Shown here piece by piece: positions 10,221-21,065 of a stretch of DNA of 26,105 nt. Position 1 is the first letter of the stretch. Each line of letters starts with the position of its first letter. The notes beneath the pieces were generated by a model. It was given only the letters and a program-made list of their open reading frames with translations, had not been told where the DNA came from and did no database searches. A program made the translations under genes and the position numbers. Origin of the DNA: Glomus cerebriforme. Its lineage: Eukaryota > Glomeromycota > Glomeromycetes > Glomerales > Glomeraceae. The stretch lies in assembly GCA_003550305.1 (NCBI GenBank), contig QKYT01000906.1, positions 1-26,105 of the forward strand, written 5' to 3'.

Positions 10221-11255
10221 GGGGAATCTTAACCTGTTCCAGGGGGTATCCTGTTCCCCCACGTGATAGTGGCACGACCACTGATTTATTTGTTTATCGC
10301 TTACTGACACAGCCACACAGGTACACAGTACACTCCAAAGATAAACTACTTTCCTTTCTCTTTCCCTTTCTTCTTTAAAAAAGTTTTGTTTGCAGCATGT
10401 AGAAATATTTTTTTATTTGAATGTTTTTTTTAATAAGCGCGTTTTTTTTATTTTTAGAAACTTTTCAATACTTTGGAAACACTTTTACTAAACTAAGTAA
10501 AATTGTTTGGAAGATATGATTAAGTAAACGCGTTCTTAAAGACTAAGTAAAGTTGTTCAACAGGTATGAAACTATTCATATATTAATTTTCATTAAGCTA
10601 GCTTAAATATTCATGAAGCTATACTCATTTTTATTATATTTTTATGCAGGCACTTTGTAACGTAATTTAAACACTTTGGTCAAACAAAACTAGCTTTTAT
10701 TGAATAAGCAAAGTTGTTTAATGGATATGAAAATATTTAGATATTAATTTTTATCATGCTTGAGTAAGTTTTCATAGAGTTAATTATCATTTTTTGTAAT
10801 GGAATTTATTGTGCGTGTATATGTTTTTTTATTTTATAGCATAATTTCTGACCTAAACTGACCTTGATTAAATAAGGAGTTGTTCAATGGGTATAGAAAT
10901 ACTCAGATACATTAAGTAACGTGAATATTAATATTTTATGTAGATGAATAAAAATATTTTTATTTTTAAAAGTTTTCTTGAAAATTTTTGTATTTGTTTA
11001 TTAAAATTTAATAAAATACATATAAATAATTTTGTTCCAATTTGAAATGTAAATATTAAATAAGTTGAAAATATTGAAAATTTTCTTCTTTTGTTATATA
11101 TGAAATTAAAATATTTTGGTAGTTCTTTGCTATTTTTTATCGTGAGATACTGAGATGCTCCAAGATAAAGTTACGGTTATTTTTTAGCCAATAATATTTA
11201 AGAAAAGGAGGAACAGGATAATATCCTATACCCAGGGTACAGGTTAAGGATCCCC
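10221..11255. mobile_element. Non-autonomous DNA transposon (~1.03 kb) with long terminal inverted repeats
   Basis: The left end reads GGGGAATCTTAACCTGTTCC and the reverse complement of the right end reads GGGGATCCTTAACCTGTACC. Similarity continues for ~40-50 bp, with a small indel, to a shared CCTGTTCC motif. The flanks carry the same 8-mer AAAATAAG. There is no coding frame inside, so it depends on an outside transposase. An 8-bp duplication suggests hAT, while 9 bp and GGG ends would fit a Mutator-like element; I cannot decide. Inside are three or four diverged copies of a phrase like AAGTTGTTCAAxxGGTATGAAA. It sits between the ArsC-like gene and tRNA-Ile, without breaking either. Confidence 0.82.
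10496..10920. repeat. Diverged ~160-bp internal repeats of the transposon
   Basis: Similar phrases start near 10551 (AAGTTGTTCAACAGGTATGAA), 10711 (AAGTTGTTTAATGGATATGAA) and 10878 (AGTTGTTCAATGGGTATAGAA), spaced about 160-167 bp, with a weaker match near 10500. Each is followed by similar AT-rich text such as ATTCATATATTAATTTTCAT or ATTTAGATATTAATTTTTAT. This is a degenerate tandem repeat within the element. Confidence 0.65.
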
Positions 11256-11256
11256 T

Positions 11257-11264
11257 AAAATAAG
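11257..11264. repeat. Right target-site duplication (AAAATAAG)
   Basis: Direct copy of 10213-10220, one base after the CCCC that ends the right inverted repeat. Confidence 0.75.
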
Positions 11265-11335
11265 CAGATGTCGTACACGTGACTTTGTATTAATTATTTA
11301 AAATTTAATAAAAATTAGTAGATATTACAAATCCT

Positions 11336-11430
11336 GCTCCCGTAGCAAAGTGGCAATGCGTCGTGCTTATAGGTTAGTGACCTATACTTGAGCAACGCGA
11401 AGGTCGCGAGTTCGATCCTCGCCGGGAGCA
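11336..11430 (+). tRNA. tRNA-Ile (anticodon UAU) with intron
   Basis: The cloverleaf folds fully. The acceptor GCTCCCG (11336-11342) pairs with CGGGAGC, followed by discriminator A at 11430. The D-arm has GCA/TGC. The anticodon stem TCGTG (11361-11365) pairs with CGCGA (11396-11400), and the T-arm is GCGAG-TTCGATC-CTCGC. The loop is CTTATA+A, with anticodon TAT at 11368-11370. A 23-nt intron (11372-11394) lies after position 37, the standard place for eukaryotic tRNA introns. It decodes the rare AUA Ile codon. The internal B box is the GAGTTCGATCC around 11408-11418. Confidence 0.95.
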
Positions 11431-11435
11431 CTTGA

Positions 11436-11441
11436 TTTTTT
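11436..11441 (+). terminator. RNA polymerase III terminator
   Basis: A run of six T starts six bases after the tRNA 3' end, which is the usual Pol III stop. A second run of seven T follows at 11444-11450. Confidence 0.8.
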
Positions 11442-11992
11442 CATTTTTTTGAATATGGTTAAGATTTGCTTTATTGCAGATCTTGTGATATTATTCTTTT
11501 TGGAAATCATTAATACGTGGTTTTTTTTTTCAGACGAAAAGAATACCAGAAATTTAAATTAATCGTTAAGACACGTAGTTGCAGTAAAAAAAAAAATCAT
11601 TGGTCAATTCTGCAATTTTTAAAATTAAGGCTAGAGTTTTATTAATGCCGGCTTTTTTATATATACTTATATATATTTTTCTATAAACTAAATTAATTAC
11701 TTATTTTAAGCAAGGCTAAATCTGAATAACTAGATTGACGTTCATATTATTAAATGTGTATTTTAAGATTTAATTCTGGGTAGTGAAATTATTAGATTAT
11801 TAAGGAGTATATTAATAAAATTATGAATACGTCAAAAACTCGAAAAATCAAAATTTTTTAAATCTAGACATGGAAAACTTTTAATAATATAGATATATAA
11901 TAAGTAATAATAAAAATATCTATAGAAAGATTCTATTTGATTTTTATATTAGCTCTGTTTTTTTTTAAAAAAAAAATTACTTACTAAATAAA
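11442..11992. other. Spacer between tRNA and glycosyltransferase 3' end
   Basis: AT-rich, with poly-T, poly-A and TATATA runs and no open frame or structured RNA that I can support. Confidence 0.55.
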
Positions 11993-14382
11993 TTATCCTA
12001 ACGACCACTCACTAGCTAACTTACTAAATGTAACAAACGCATCCTAAAAATAAAAATAAATAATGTTAAATTTACATTATTACGTACAACCATTATACAT
12101 TATTTGTTAAAATTACCTCTTTTGTGCAATCTGGGATTTGCTTATCGAAAACAGGATAATTCATTGAAACTGTAGTATGTAGTTGTTTTGAATGAAAAGC
12201 AGATAATTTTCCATAACCTCCAGGAGAAATTATCTATAAAATTCGGTTAAAAATAATGAATTAAAAAGTTTTTATCATAATAGGCAATAAATACATACCC
12301 GATAATCCGTTTGACTTAGAATCCAATTTTCTATTATAGAATTATTTACATCATCAGCGTGATCGTGATGGCTATGATTTGATTTAATGGGTAAACCAGA
12401 TATGATAACATGTTCCAATTTTTGTACCGCCTCATTTCTTAATTCTTCCGAGTCAGTAATAAGGAAGTAAATGACTTTGTGATCTGGTACGGCATAAGTT
12501 TGTGTAAGCTGATCAGCGCAATGGAAAAAATGTTTATAGTCTTGCAATGCATTCGTATCTTCCCTTGCTCTAATCTGAATTCCCACCGAAAATATATTAT
12601 TAAGTAAAAATAATGAAGTGTATTTTGTTATGAATGACATTGCTGAAGCAGGTGGACGAAATAAATAATCAAAAATACATCCAAATGCTGTATGCGGTCT
12701 TAATCCAATCTCTTTTAAGGGTTGTGCGTAATATTTTGAATCAAAGGTCCTAATAATCATCCCTCGATTTGTATAAAGTTTTATAAAAGGATCTGGATAT
12801 TTTGTTGTCCAATTGGAAAGTAAAAATTGATTGTCTATTTGTTGAGCATCAAAGTCAATTACATTAATTTCACTAGATTTCAGATCTCTGATGACCGATT
12901 CTGGATTTAAAGAATCATAACTCCAATCAATATTGGGAGAATCAAAAATTGCGTCAAGAGGAAGAGGAGCTTGCCAATCTGCAAGATAAGCTCGATTTGT
13001 AAGCAAACCAAATAAAAATGTCGTAGTCATGCCAAGTATACTTTTATAATATTTTGGTAAAAAATTATGTTAGTCTTAAATGATAATTATAAAATAGAAA
13101 GGATTCAATGAATATTTCTTGTAACGTACCGGTCACCTAAGTTACCACAATTTGAATTAGTTTCACAAACGTAGGCAACATATTTTTGTTCCGCTTTTCC
13201 AGCCAAAATATCTTCGTGTAATTTAGCATAATTTTTTTGCCACGTTCCACATGAAGAATCGAGACTTTCATCAATATCCATTTCGATTGATTGTATTTTA
13301 GTAATTTCAATTCGTTCTTCTTCAGTAAGTGATCCAAGAACGTCTTCATACGTGAAATGTGGTTTTGGAGCTTGATAAGTATACTTTGCATAATTAACTA
13401 TATCACCACTTATATCTGTCTTATAATGTCTAAGTTTTTTTTTATTGAGTTTATTAGGTAAGCCTAGTACTATTTCTTTATTTTCTAAGATACTATTATT
13501 ATTCGTTTCTAAATTTTCTGGATCCTTTAATTCACCGTTATTAATAAGAATTTCATCAGAATGCCCAAAATTTGTATGTTTAATTTCATTTGCATCCACA
13601 TTATCAGTAAGATTAGGTTCAATTTTTATATCTTCAAGTATGCTTTCTTCTTGCTTTGGTTGATTCGTTTCGTCGGATAATTTAATAATTTCTTCTGGTA
13701 TAATATCATTTATACTGTCAGCTAAAGGTTGTTCTGTAGTTATTTCTTGATCTTTGAATCCATCATCATCTTCATTATCTTCTCCATCATCAAATATACT
13801 ATCATGAGCAATTGCATTAATATTTTCATCCTCATTTTTATATTCTACCGGATTCACGAATGGTTGTGGAATTTCATAACCTTCACTATCATCAGATTCA
13901 TCAATATTAAAATTATTAGAATCCTCCTGAGCAAGATTAATTGATTTCTCCATATTAATTGGTTCTTTTTTAATTCCATAATCTAATTCATCAAATGGAG
14001 GTCCTATTCCACTTAAACTTCCAAGAAAGAATACAAGCGCACACAAAAACACTAATATCGATAATACATTTTTTAATTCAAACCTTGAAGATGGATCATT
14101 GCTCATCATTTGTCTTTCAAAAGATTTATTTTTTGATGGAGTGTGGGGTTGATTTTGTAATGAATTTTTATTACTATTTTCACTTATCGAGGAAAGAGGT
14201 GATTTTCCTGATTTTTGTGAATCAAGGTAACTATTTTGTGAAGAACTATAAGTATTACTAATGCTACTGATACTATTGACTATACGTTGATTCGGTATCG
14301 AAAGAAGATTTTCGGAAGAATCATTGCTTCCTGCACTTATACTCATAGTACGACGATGTGGTTTTTGTCTTGTTGAAGACAT
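11993..14382 (-). CDS. Type II membrane glycosyltransferase, fucosyltransferase (GT37)-like, 4 exons
   Basis: The exons are 14382-13130, 13040-12299, 12233-12117 and 12043-11993, giving 720 aa with consistent phases. I start at MSSTRQKPHR; a Met 13 codons upstream lies in TATA-repeat sequence. The N-terminal ~100 residues are Ser/Asn-rich and cytosolic. One membrane helix lies at ~105-125 (VLSILVFLCALVFFLGSL). A long acidic stem follows (many D/E, ~130-330). The lumenal domain has NCGNLGDRILGMTTTFLFGL (from ~411, spanning intron 1), FGCIFDYLF (~537), VGIQIRARED (~570-579) and HFFHCAD. Both CG.LGDR.RG and (V/I)G(V/I)Q(V/I)R are marks of GT37 and related fucosyltransferases, so a Golgi enzyme adding fucose to glycans or cell-wall polymers is likely. 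The exact acceptor is unknown. The poorly conserved acidic stem is unusually long. Confidence 0.8.
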
Positions 14383-15106
14383 TTTTATATATATATATAT
14401 CTCTATTAAATAAATGCACAAGAAATTTCGTTTGATAATTAAATTAAAAAAAAAATAGAAGTGATTTATACTTTTAAAAAAATTTTTAGATAGATTTACA
14501 AAAATTCGTTAACCTTCAAGAGAAAGAAAAATTTAACAAACAAAAGAAAAAGAAAAAAAAAAAGAAATAGTTTATAATTAAACGTTAATGTACTTAATAG
14601 GAAATGATTGATTTAATAGTTAAATTGATTTGTGTAGAAAATTCTACATACTGTTTGTGTTCATTAATTATATATTTATATCCCCTTTAGTGATTTACGG
14701 AATGCATTTCTTGTGCTGCAAAATGGGAACACAATTACAATTTCCTCGATCTGCCAAATGATAAATTATTAAATCTTTGATGCTGGTTTTTGGTCTTCGA
14801 ATTTTCAAAGTTAGTCTAATGGTTTTGATATGCACCATGAATGATGTCATTTCGGTCTTGGTGATACAAGATTTTTGGTTTGAATATTCGCGTAAAAACA
14901 CGTCAGTCTTTATAATTGCTTAAGGAAATAGATATTAGACTGAATCTTAAAGACAAACAAATTTTATGAATAAAAAAACTCGACTTCTATCAATTTCCAC
15001 AAAACAAAGTCAGAACTAAAACATTGTTTAAATCTTTATCTTCGATTATAGTCAAATTTAATTTAATCAAGAAGTTTGGACGAAGAAAAAAGAAACTGAG
15101 GAAAGA
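14383..15106. other. Divergent promoter region between GT-like gene and pseudogene
   Basis: (TA)n lies at 14385-14400 just before the GT-like start, followed by an A-rich purine tract (14520-14570). A 68-codon minus frame at 14695-14901 contains NCNCVPILQHKKC but has no recognisable family. It could be a remnant of another gene. Confidence 0.5.
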
Positions 15107-16878
15107 ATGAAAGATAAAAAAGAATATAGGTCTTTGCTAGATCAACATTTACGAGAAGAAAAGAAATATTTAAGTTCACTTCATCTTAGGGAAATACAAG
15201 ATAATGATATTGATGCTACGATTGTTTTGGAACAAAATATTAATTTACATGATGACACAAGTAAGACTTTTTCCATTTTAAAAACAAATGATGATATTTG
15301 TTTGGAAACAAGTAGAAAGAAATAACGCAATTCTACGATACCAGTTGAAGTTGCAGATACTTTTGTGGATAGATATGAGAATAAATATAATACTAGATGC
15401 TGGACTTTGTCAAGTGGAACAGATGTTTCAGAGATATTGGCGAAATACATAAAAACAGTCCCAGAAGAGCAAAAATGTTTAAAGTGGGTCAGCTATTCAT
15501 ATAATGTTTCTCAAATTAATTATTGTACTAATTGTGGAGTTGTATACTTTGTAGTCCTGTCTATTGGGGCATTCTAGATCTTACTGGTGACCATCTTGAG
15601 ACTAAGGCTTTATTTTCATCAGAAGACTGGTCTGAGATGGTTGATAACTTTGAACAGGAAGTGAAACTATCACAAGCAAAGATATCAGATGCTGTGTATC
15701 ATTTTTTTGACGAAGTACATCAGGTATTTGAAGATAATTTGCCATTTGTAAATGGAAGAGAATTTTTATTTGTTGCATATGTTTACAGATCGTTTTAAAA
15801 AACAATCACAACCCAATAATGAAAATCATGATGGAAATTGATATGTTCTTTCCAGAAGAAATTGAGAAGAAATATGGTATTACGCTCAGCACTGAAGAAA
15901 AGCACAATATTTCGGTTTTAAAACATGTCATTGTAACATAGTAAGTCAAATGATTTTTCTTTATTAAATATCACCAATACATAATAATACATTTTTGGTT
16001 ACTATTGCAAGTATTGAAAATCTCAAAGATATAGATTTGCCAGTTTCTGAATCAGAGTTTGGTAACTCTTTTCCTAACATGCTTATGAGAAAGTTACTTG
16101 ATCATAAGGAGGTAAAAATTGATGTGTAAGTTTGCGATAAGGAAATTAAATGATATACTTTTATCATATATTTATTTCTTCTACAGTACATAACTAATAA
16201 CTTTAACTTTAGGGGTGAAGTTTGTTGGGAATTATGTGCAAGAGTTGGCCGAAGATGCGATTTTAGAGGAATACTTAAACATAGCATTGATAATTTAGAA
16301 GCCATAGTTGGACTTAGAAGTGGTGGCTTCCAGAAGCCCATTCTCAAAAAATTTTTGAAGATTTAGCCATCAGTATGCGTAACAACTTATATAAATTTTC
16401 TATGTCATACCAAAACGCTTCAGAAAAAGAGATTGATAATGTTCAAAAACCTGAAATAGATGATATTTTGCATCAAACATTTGTACTTGGGGTTCATTCT
16501 TGGGGTAAGCAAAAAATTGTTATAAGGTGCAGTAAATCTTCAGAATTTAAATTCTTACCTTTTCTCTCCAATATAAAGGGTGGACTCATGATGTTTATGG
16601 TATGGATTGTAAAGCGACAAACATCTGTAGATTAGGGAGGCTTTACAGAACTAAAATGCCAAATAACATTAGGACAATCGCTTGTTTGGAAGAATTTTAT
16701 ACCATTATGTTGGACGTGAAGGTAAATTAACATATTCACTATTAACACTATGCAATTACTCGTCATTTAACGTGTTGATTTGTTTCAGACTACCCTTAAA
16801 GATATTTGCGAACATGTCAATGGTATTGCATTGTCCCATGCTAGGGTATATCGAAATCGAAAGAGAAAAAATCAATGA
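15107..16878 (+). pseudogene. Broken multi-exon gene of an unrecognised, probably expanded family
   Basis: The segments share a consistent splice pattern but not one open frame. Coding text runs 15107-15747, then 15789-15940, 16012-16125, 16213-16504, 16579-16721 and 16789-16878, with GT-AG introns of 41 to 87 nt and a stop at 16876. Breaks: an in-frame TAA at 15323-15325, unless a 45-nt intron 15310-15354 removes it; a one-base frameshift near 15550 (the frame moves from NYCTNCGVVYFV to SPVYWGILDL); and a one-base loss near 16325 (SGG then LPEAHSQKIFEDLA). Phrases such as RCWTLSSGTDVSEIL and GWTHDVYGMDCKATNICRLG are well preserved, so decay is recent or the assembly carries errors. The style recalls large uncharacterised protein families of Rhizophagus, from memory and unverified. 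Function is unknown. Confidence 0.72.
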
Positions 16879-17179
16879 TTTATGAGTGATCCTGATTGAA
16901 CGATTTATTTAAAAGAGGAATATTACAAGGCAAAAAAAGTTAGTTGATTAATCAGCAAAGCTGCGGATATAACTAATAAATAATAAATCTAAGAACTTAG
17001 TTTTACATTATAGTTAATAATTATAACTATTTTGAGTATTCATTTTTTAAATAATATTTCACTTTAAAAATAAAATGCATTATTGCGCCAGCTGAAAAAA
17101 TTTTTAACTGTAGAATATGCTTGCACCTTAATTTAGACTATTCCAATTAAATTGAAGAGGGAGGAACAGATGATCATGG
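16879..17179. other. Spacer after the pseudogene
   Basis: AT-rich with a small hairpin (TTAGTT...GCAAAGCTGC...AACTAA around 16939-16978). No gene is seen. Confidence 0.5.
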
Positions 17180-18450
17180 ATATATTATAGTTTATTATTA
17201 TGCCGGGCGATTTTTCGAAAAGTGGATTTATAATAAATTTTATTAGATTATTAAAATTAAATGAGATAACAATTTTTTTTAACTGAGGAACTAAACCAGA
17301 ATAAGGAATTTCAATTTCTGTTATTATTAATTTTTTCATCAACTTTCATGATTCATAGATTCAATGGGAAACGAAAATCGTTAAAATGTCCGAAGCAAAT
17401 AGAATAAGGTCTCTATTCACAATCATTCTTTGAAAATATTTAAAAAATTAGAATAATAAATTACTGTTGGTCTATATACAAATTCTTCGAGTTCATTTCT
17501 CAAACTGAGGAATCATGGAAGTTAACCGCTTCTCTACAGCCATTTTCTCTTGCAATGAAGTCTTTCAAGTGAAAATGGTTTAAAAAGAATATTTCTGAGA
17601 ATACAGAGTCAGGAAACTTCAATGTTAATCTGGCAGTAATAGGTTAATAGAGATTTGCATGTGTATGTAAGTTCCTTTTTTTGAATTCCAAGTACTATGT
17701 CTGATAGATGGAGATAGATACTTGCGCATAAATAAATATTTCTATTATTAGAATAGGCGTGATGACGAGTTTAAATGTTATTTTCTTATTTAATCCATAT
17801 TCAGTATAAATACCATTGCTTCTAACCATAAGTTAGCTCGTGCACTCCGTCCTTGCAAATAATAATTGTGATTGGTTGTTTCCGGTTCTTTTTTTAGAAT
17901 ATATTATTGATAATGAAAGGATTAATTATTTCTAAAGTCGCCTCATACTATGAGATGCGGTTTTCACAGACTGACACTACGTTTCGGAAAATTACCATTA
18001 TTATCTTCAGAAGTTTAAAAAGTATTAAAATATCAAAAGAATTGCCACATACATATTTGAATAAAGAAATTTCAATTTCGCTTTACTATTTATTATTTAT
18101 TAAGTGATATATAATTAGAGATATATTATTATTGAATTTCTATATGATTATGAAGAGCGCATTCCATTCCTATATATAATAAAAGTAATAAAAATACAAA
18201 ACATATAGAAAATTTTTACATAGATAAAAAGAGAGAATCCGATAATTTTGATTGCTTGGCCTAATATTTTAAAAGAAAAAAAAATGTATGGCGCTGTAAC
18301 AATTGTTTTTTACTTCTTTATATCTAGATATGATCAGAATAAAACTAATTCTGATACCTATTCGATCTTAAAAGAAATAATATTTGGAAACTTGCCTTTT
18401 TTTAATCGAACTAATTAGATTATCTCAGCTGATTAATGTTACTTTTTTAT
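17180..18450. repeat. Duplicated flank, copy A (downstream side of cupredoxin copy A)
   Basis: This stretch aligns by eye with 23500-24730 next to copy D. Shared phrases include 'acagagtcaggaaacttcaa' (17599 and 24017), 'gtaataggttaat', 'tatggcgc' followed by 'gtaacaattgttttt' (18288 and 24505), 'ttaaaagaaataatatttgga' and 'cagctgattaatgttactttt' (18427 and 24698). Part also matches 20325-20880 next to copy B. It contains no open frame preserved in both copies, so it is read as non-coding flank carried along by duplication. Confidence 0.75.
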
Positions 18451-19166
18451 AATCATTTCTATTTTCATCTGGTATTTGTATTATTTTTTATTTTTACTTT
18501 ATTTTTAATCCCTTTGTATATAAAATATCCTCCTATTGTTCATATGCTACCACTATGCTACCACCAACCATTGCTCCTATCCAATCATCGTTGACGTATT
18601 GTTTGATGGAGAGCTACTACTAGTTGTGGTTCCACTAGAAGAAGTGTTGGTGGGAGATGCGGTGGTCGTTTTGCCAATTGGACCTGCACCTGCTGGGGGC
18701 ATAGCAGCACCACCACCACCAATGATAATAGTACCGTACATACCACCTTCACATTGGCTGGGAACACCACAGTAAAACCAAGTCATACTAGGAGCTTTAG
18801 ATGGCACTTCAAATGTATTGGTTGGTCCGAATGCACCGTTAGAAGTAAAGGCATCGGGATTTGCTGATTTAATGCAGGCACCTTTGACATCGGATTCAAT
18901 GATACTATGTTTACCGCTAACCCAAGTAAAGATGATCTATAAAAAATTAGTTTAAATTTGATTTTTTTTCTTTTCATAAAGAATGAAATAACAACCAAAA
19001 AAAAAAATATCGTTATACATACGCTAACACCAGGTGCGGCACTTACAATTTGTGGATCGAATACATTTTCTCATTTGGATCACCAACTTTAACAGAAATA
19101 ATGTTATTTGCATGAGCAAAGGTAATAAAACCGACAAGAAATAAAAAGATAGAGTTTTTTTTTCAT
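18451..19166 (-). pseudogene. Cupredoxin copy A: frameshifted, copper site altered, anchor lost
   Basis: Exon 1 is 19166-19023 and exon 2 is 18936-18577. Exon 1 keeps the 144-nt length of the sister copies, but a nine-A run after ATG shifts the frame by +1. A missing base near the NEENVF region shifts it back, and a stop (TAA) falls between the two. Exon 2 is open for 119 codons with IIFTWVSGKHS and WFYCGVPSQCEGGM. The His of the C-x4-H-x4-M copper motif is Gln here. The Ser/Thr stalk is present, but the frame ends at MIG-stop exactly where copy D begins its membrane helix. Helix-like sequence continues out of frame to about 18515, and the cytosolic tail is mostly deleted. The A-run indel alone could be a sequencing error; the other two changes are unlikely to be. 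Confidence 0.78.
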
Positions 19167-20169
19167 TTTAATTAATGATTGAAAAGAAAAAAATCTTTAT
19201 TTTCATTTCATAAAAAAACAAAATCTATTTATTTTGACCGCTATTAATGCAATTAAACAAAGGCTTACATTTCAAAGTAAACAATTGTACAAAAAAAATT
19301 TTAATAAATCACAACAGAAATAAAAAAAAACTATTTCGTTCAGGTTAATTACAATTGATTTTTACTATAAATGTTTACGAAAAATGATCGATTTCCGGCT
19401 GTCCATGTGCGTAAATTGACGAATAAAATTAGATGAACATAATCAGAATGTCTGCGGAATGCCAAATATAACAAACAATGAACTATTTAATTGTTTAATT
19501 ATAAACTATATTTTGAATTTTGTAGATGCAAAAAGTATTAACCTGACCCGTATCACGGAACTGACTTTACTCCATAAGTAAAATAAATACATGCGGGTTA
19601 AGTTAATCACCAGGACTGACCAGGTTCGACCCTTTTGCAATTTAGATCGGTCATATAATTTGATCAGTACGTAATATATAAAATTATTGATTACAAGACA
19701 TTTCACCATATTAATCATATTAATTATTCTTTTTCTTTTTCAAAAAAAAAAAAATTAATATTTTTTTGGGAAAATGCCGATTGACTCAACGATAAAAATT
19801 ACAAATATCAGATGCTTTTGTATATTGATAGTAGTATAAAAAATACCAGATTAAGAGGATTAAAATGTAACACTAAGACCCAATTATTTTGCCCATTTTA
19901 CTTCTATTAAAAGAAAATAAATAAATTAATTTATTTATGATGTAGATAAGTTATTTAGTAGATAAAGGTCCCATTGTTTGATTTAAGAATAGATTTATTG
20001 TAATAAATTACAGATTAGATTTGGTTAGGATTTGTCTAGTAGCAAAATCCACACCAATCACCTTTTGATCACTCGTGAAGTTACGATACGTTCATATCAA
20101 TAGAATCAATAAATTTTACGATCATATGCGGCCGTGTAATTATTTAAAAATAAAAATCAGAATTATTTT
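19167..20169. other. Upstream side of cupredoxin copy A and spacer
   Basis: Non-coding. It holds the box at 19306-19320. A 16-bp imperfect inverted pair (ATTAACCTGACCCGTA near 19537 and TGCGGGTTAAGTTAAT near 19592) encloses ~40 bp. A 70-codon minus frame over it has no recognisable domain and I do not call it a gene. 'gattaaaatgtaacactaag' near 19858 resembles sequence upstream of copy D (25770). Confidence 0.5.
19306..19320 (-). promoter_or_regulatory. Conserved upstream box, copy A
   Basis: On the minus strand this reads TTTCTGTTGTGATTT and lies ~140 bp before the copy A start codon. Near-identical boxes precede copies B, C and D at 117-137 bp. It is a candidate promoter element or shared 5'UTR segment inherited from the common ancestor. 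Confidence 0.5.
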
Positions 20170-21065
20170 ATTTTGAAAAGGATACAAGTGTCGAAAAGCG
20201 TTTAAAAAAAGTTATTATTTGATATAGCAAGTTTTAGGAGGCCAACAAAGGATATATTATACGCAGTAAAATTCGATATATCGGAACAGTCTGTCCCATT
20301 AGTGAAATGTTCCAAAAATCCGGTATAGTTTATTATAAATTACTATTATAATTTTGACCCGCCGTGTCAATTTTTCGAAAAATGGATATACAGTATAAAA
20401 TTTAAAATATTTTATTGTTAAAATTTATTAAACAATCTTTCCTTTTTTTTTTTTTTTTTTTACCCCAAGTATGTCTGATAAATAGCCAGTACAATCATTA
20501 AATTATATTACTTTAGACGCAATTATTTGGACGGTTCTTTTGCCAGTAAAAATTGTGTAATAATCATGGTTGGTTATCTTTAGAATTTTCTTTTTTTTTT
20601 TATATTAACTGTTAATATTAATGAAGCTTTTGACAATGAAATTATATACTATGAATTACTTATTTTAAATCTATAAATCAATTTTTAAATTAAACTAAGT
20701 TAAAATAAATTAAAAAGGGTTATTATCACGTAAGTACATATTGAATAATTAGAGATGCATGACTTTACTGACTGATATTATATTATGAATTACTATTATG
20801 AAGAGAGCATTTCTATACATATAATAAAGTATAATAATATAAAAAATTTTTATATGGATAATATCATTTTATCACGAGAATCCGTCCTATTTCACCAATT
20901 AATGAAGGGCCATGTGACCGATATAGCTACTCCCCCATCCAATAAAAGTGTTATCGTTCTGATCATGCTGTAGTATAGTAAATTACATAACTATATTATG
21001 TATTATTGCAAAATATCAATCAAATAAAATCCGCATGATCCTATTTGGCTGAACGATAATTTTTA
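20170..21065. repeat. Duplicated flank, copy B
   Basis: The segment beginning 'gaaaaggatacaagtgt' (20175), including 'agcaagttttagg', 'gtttattataaattactattataa' and 'tttttcgaaaaatggat', matches 23440-23550 beside copy D and 17190-17250 beside copy A. 'attatgaagag' followed by 'gcattt' (20797) and 'gagaatccg' match 18146-18245. A long poly-T lies at 20446-20461. No gene is preserved. Confidence 0.7.

Noticed and set aside
14695..14901. Minus-strand frame with NCNCVPILQHKKC
   Set aside because: Short, no family recognised, and no splice partner found. It may be a gene fragment but cannot be supported.
15310..15354. 45-nt intron removing the in-frame TAA of the pseudogene
   Set aside because: GT...AG borders exist and frame is kept, but the donor GTAGAA is weak and two other frameshifts remain. 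I report it only as an alternative.
18536..18775. Plus-strand frames opposite cupredoxin copies A and D (also 24947-25201)
   Set aside because: They are antisense shadows of the conserved cupredoxin exon 2 and its Ser/Thr stalk.
19506..19718. 70-codon minus frame upstream of copy A
   Set aside because: No domain. It covers a small inverted repeat and has no counterpart upstream of the other copies.
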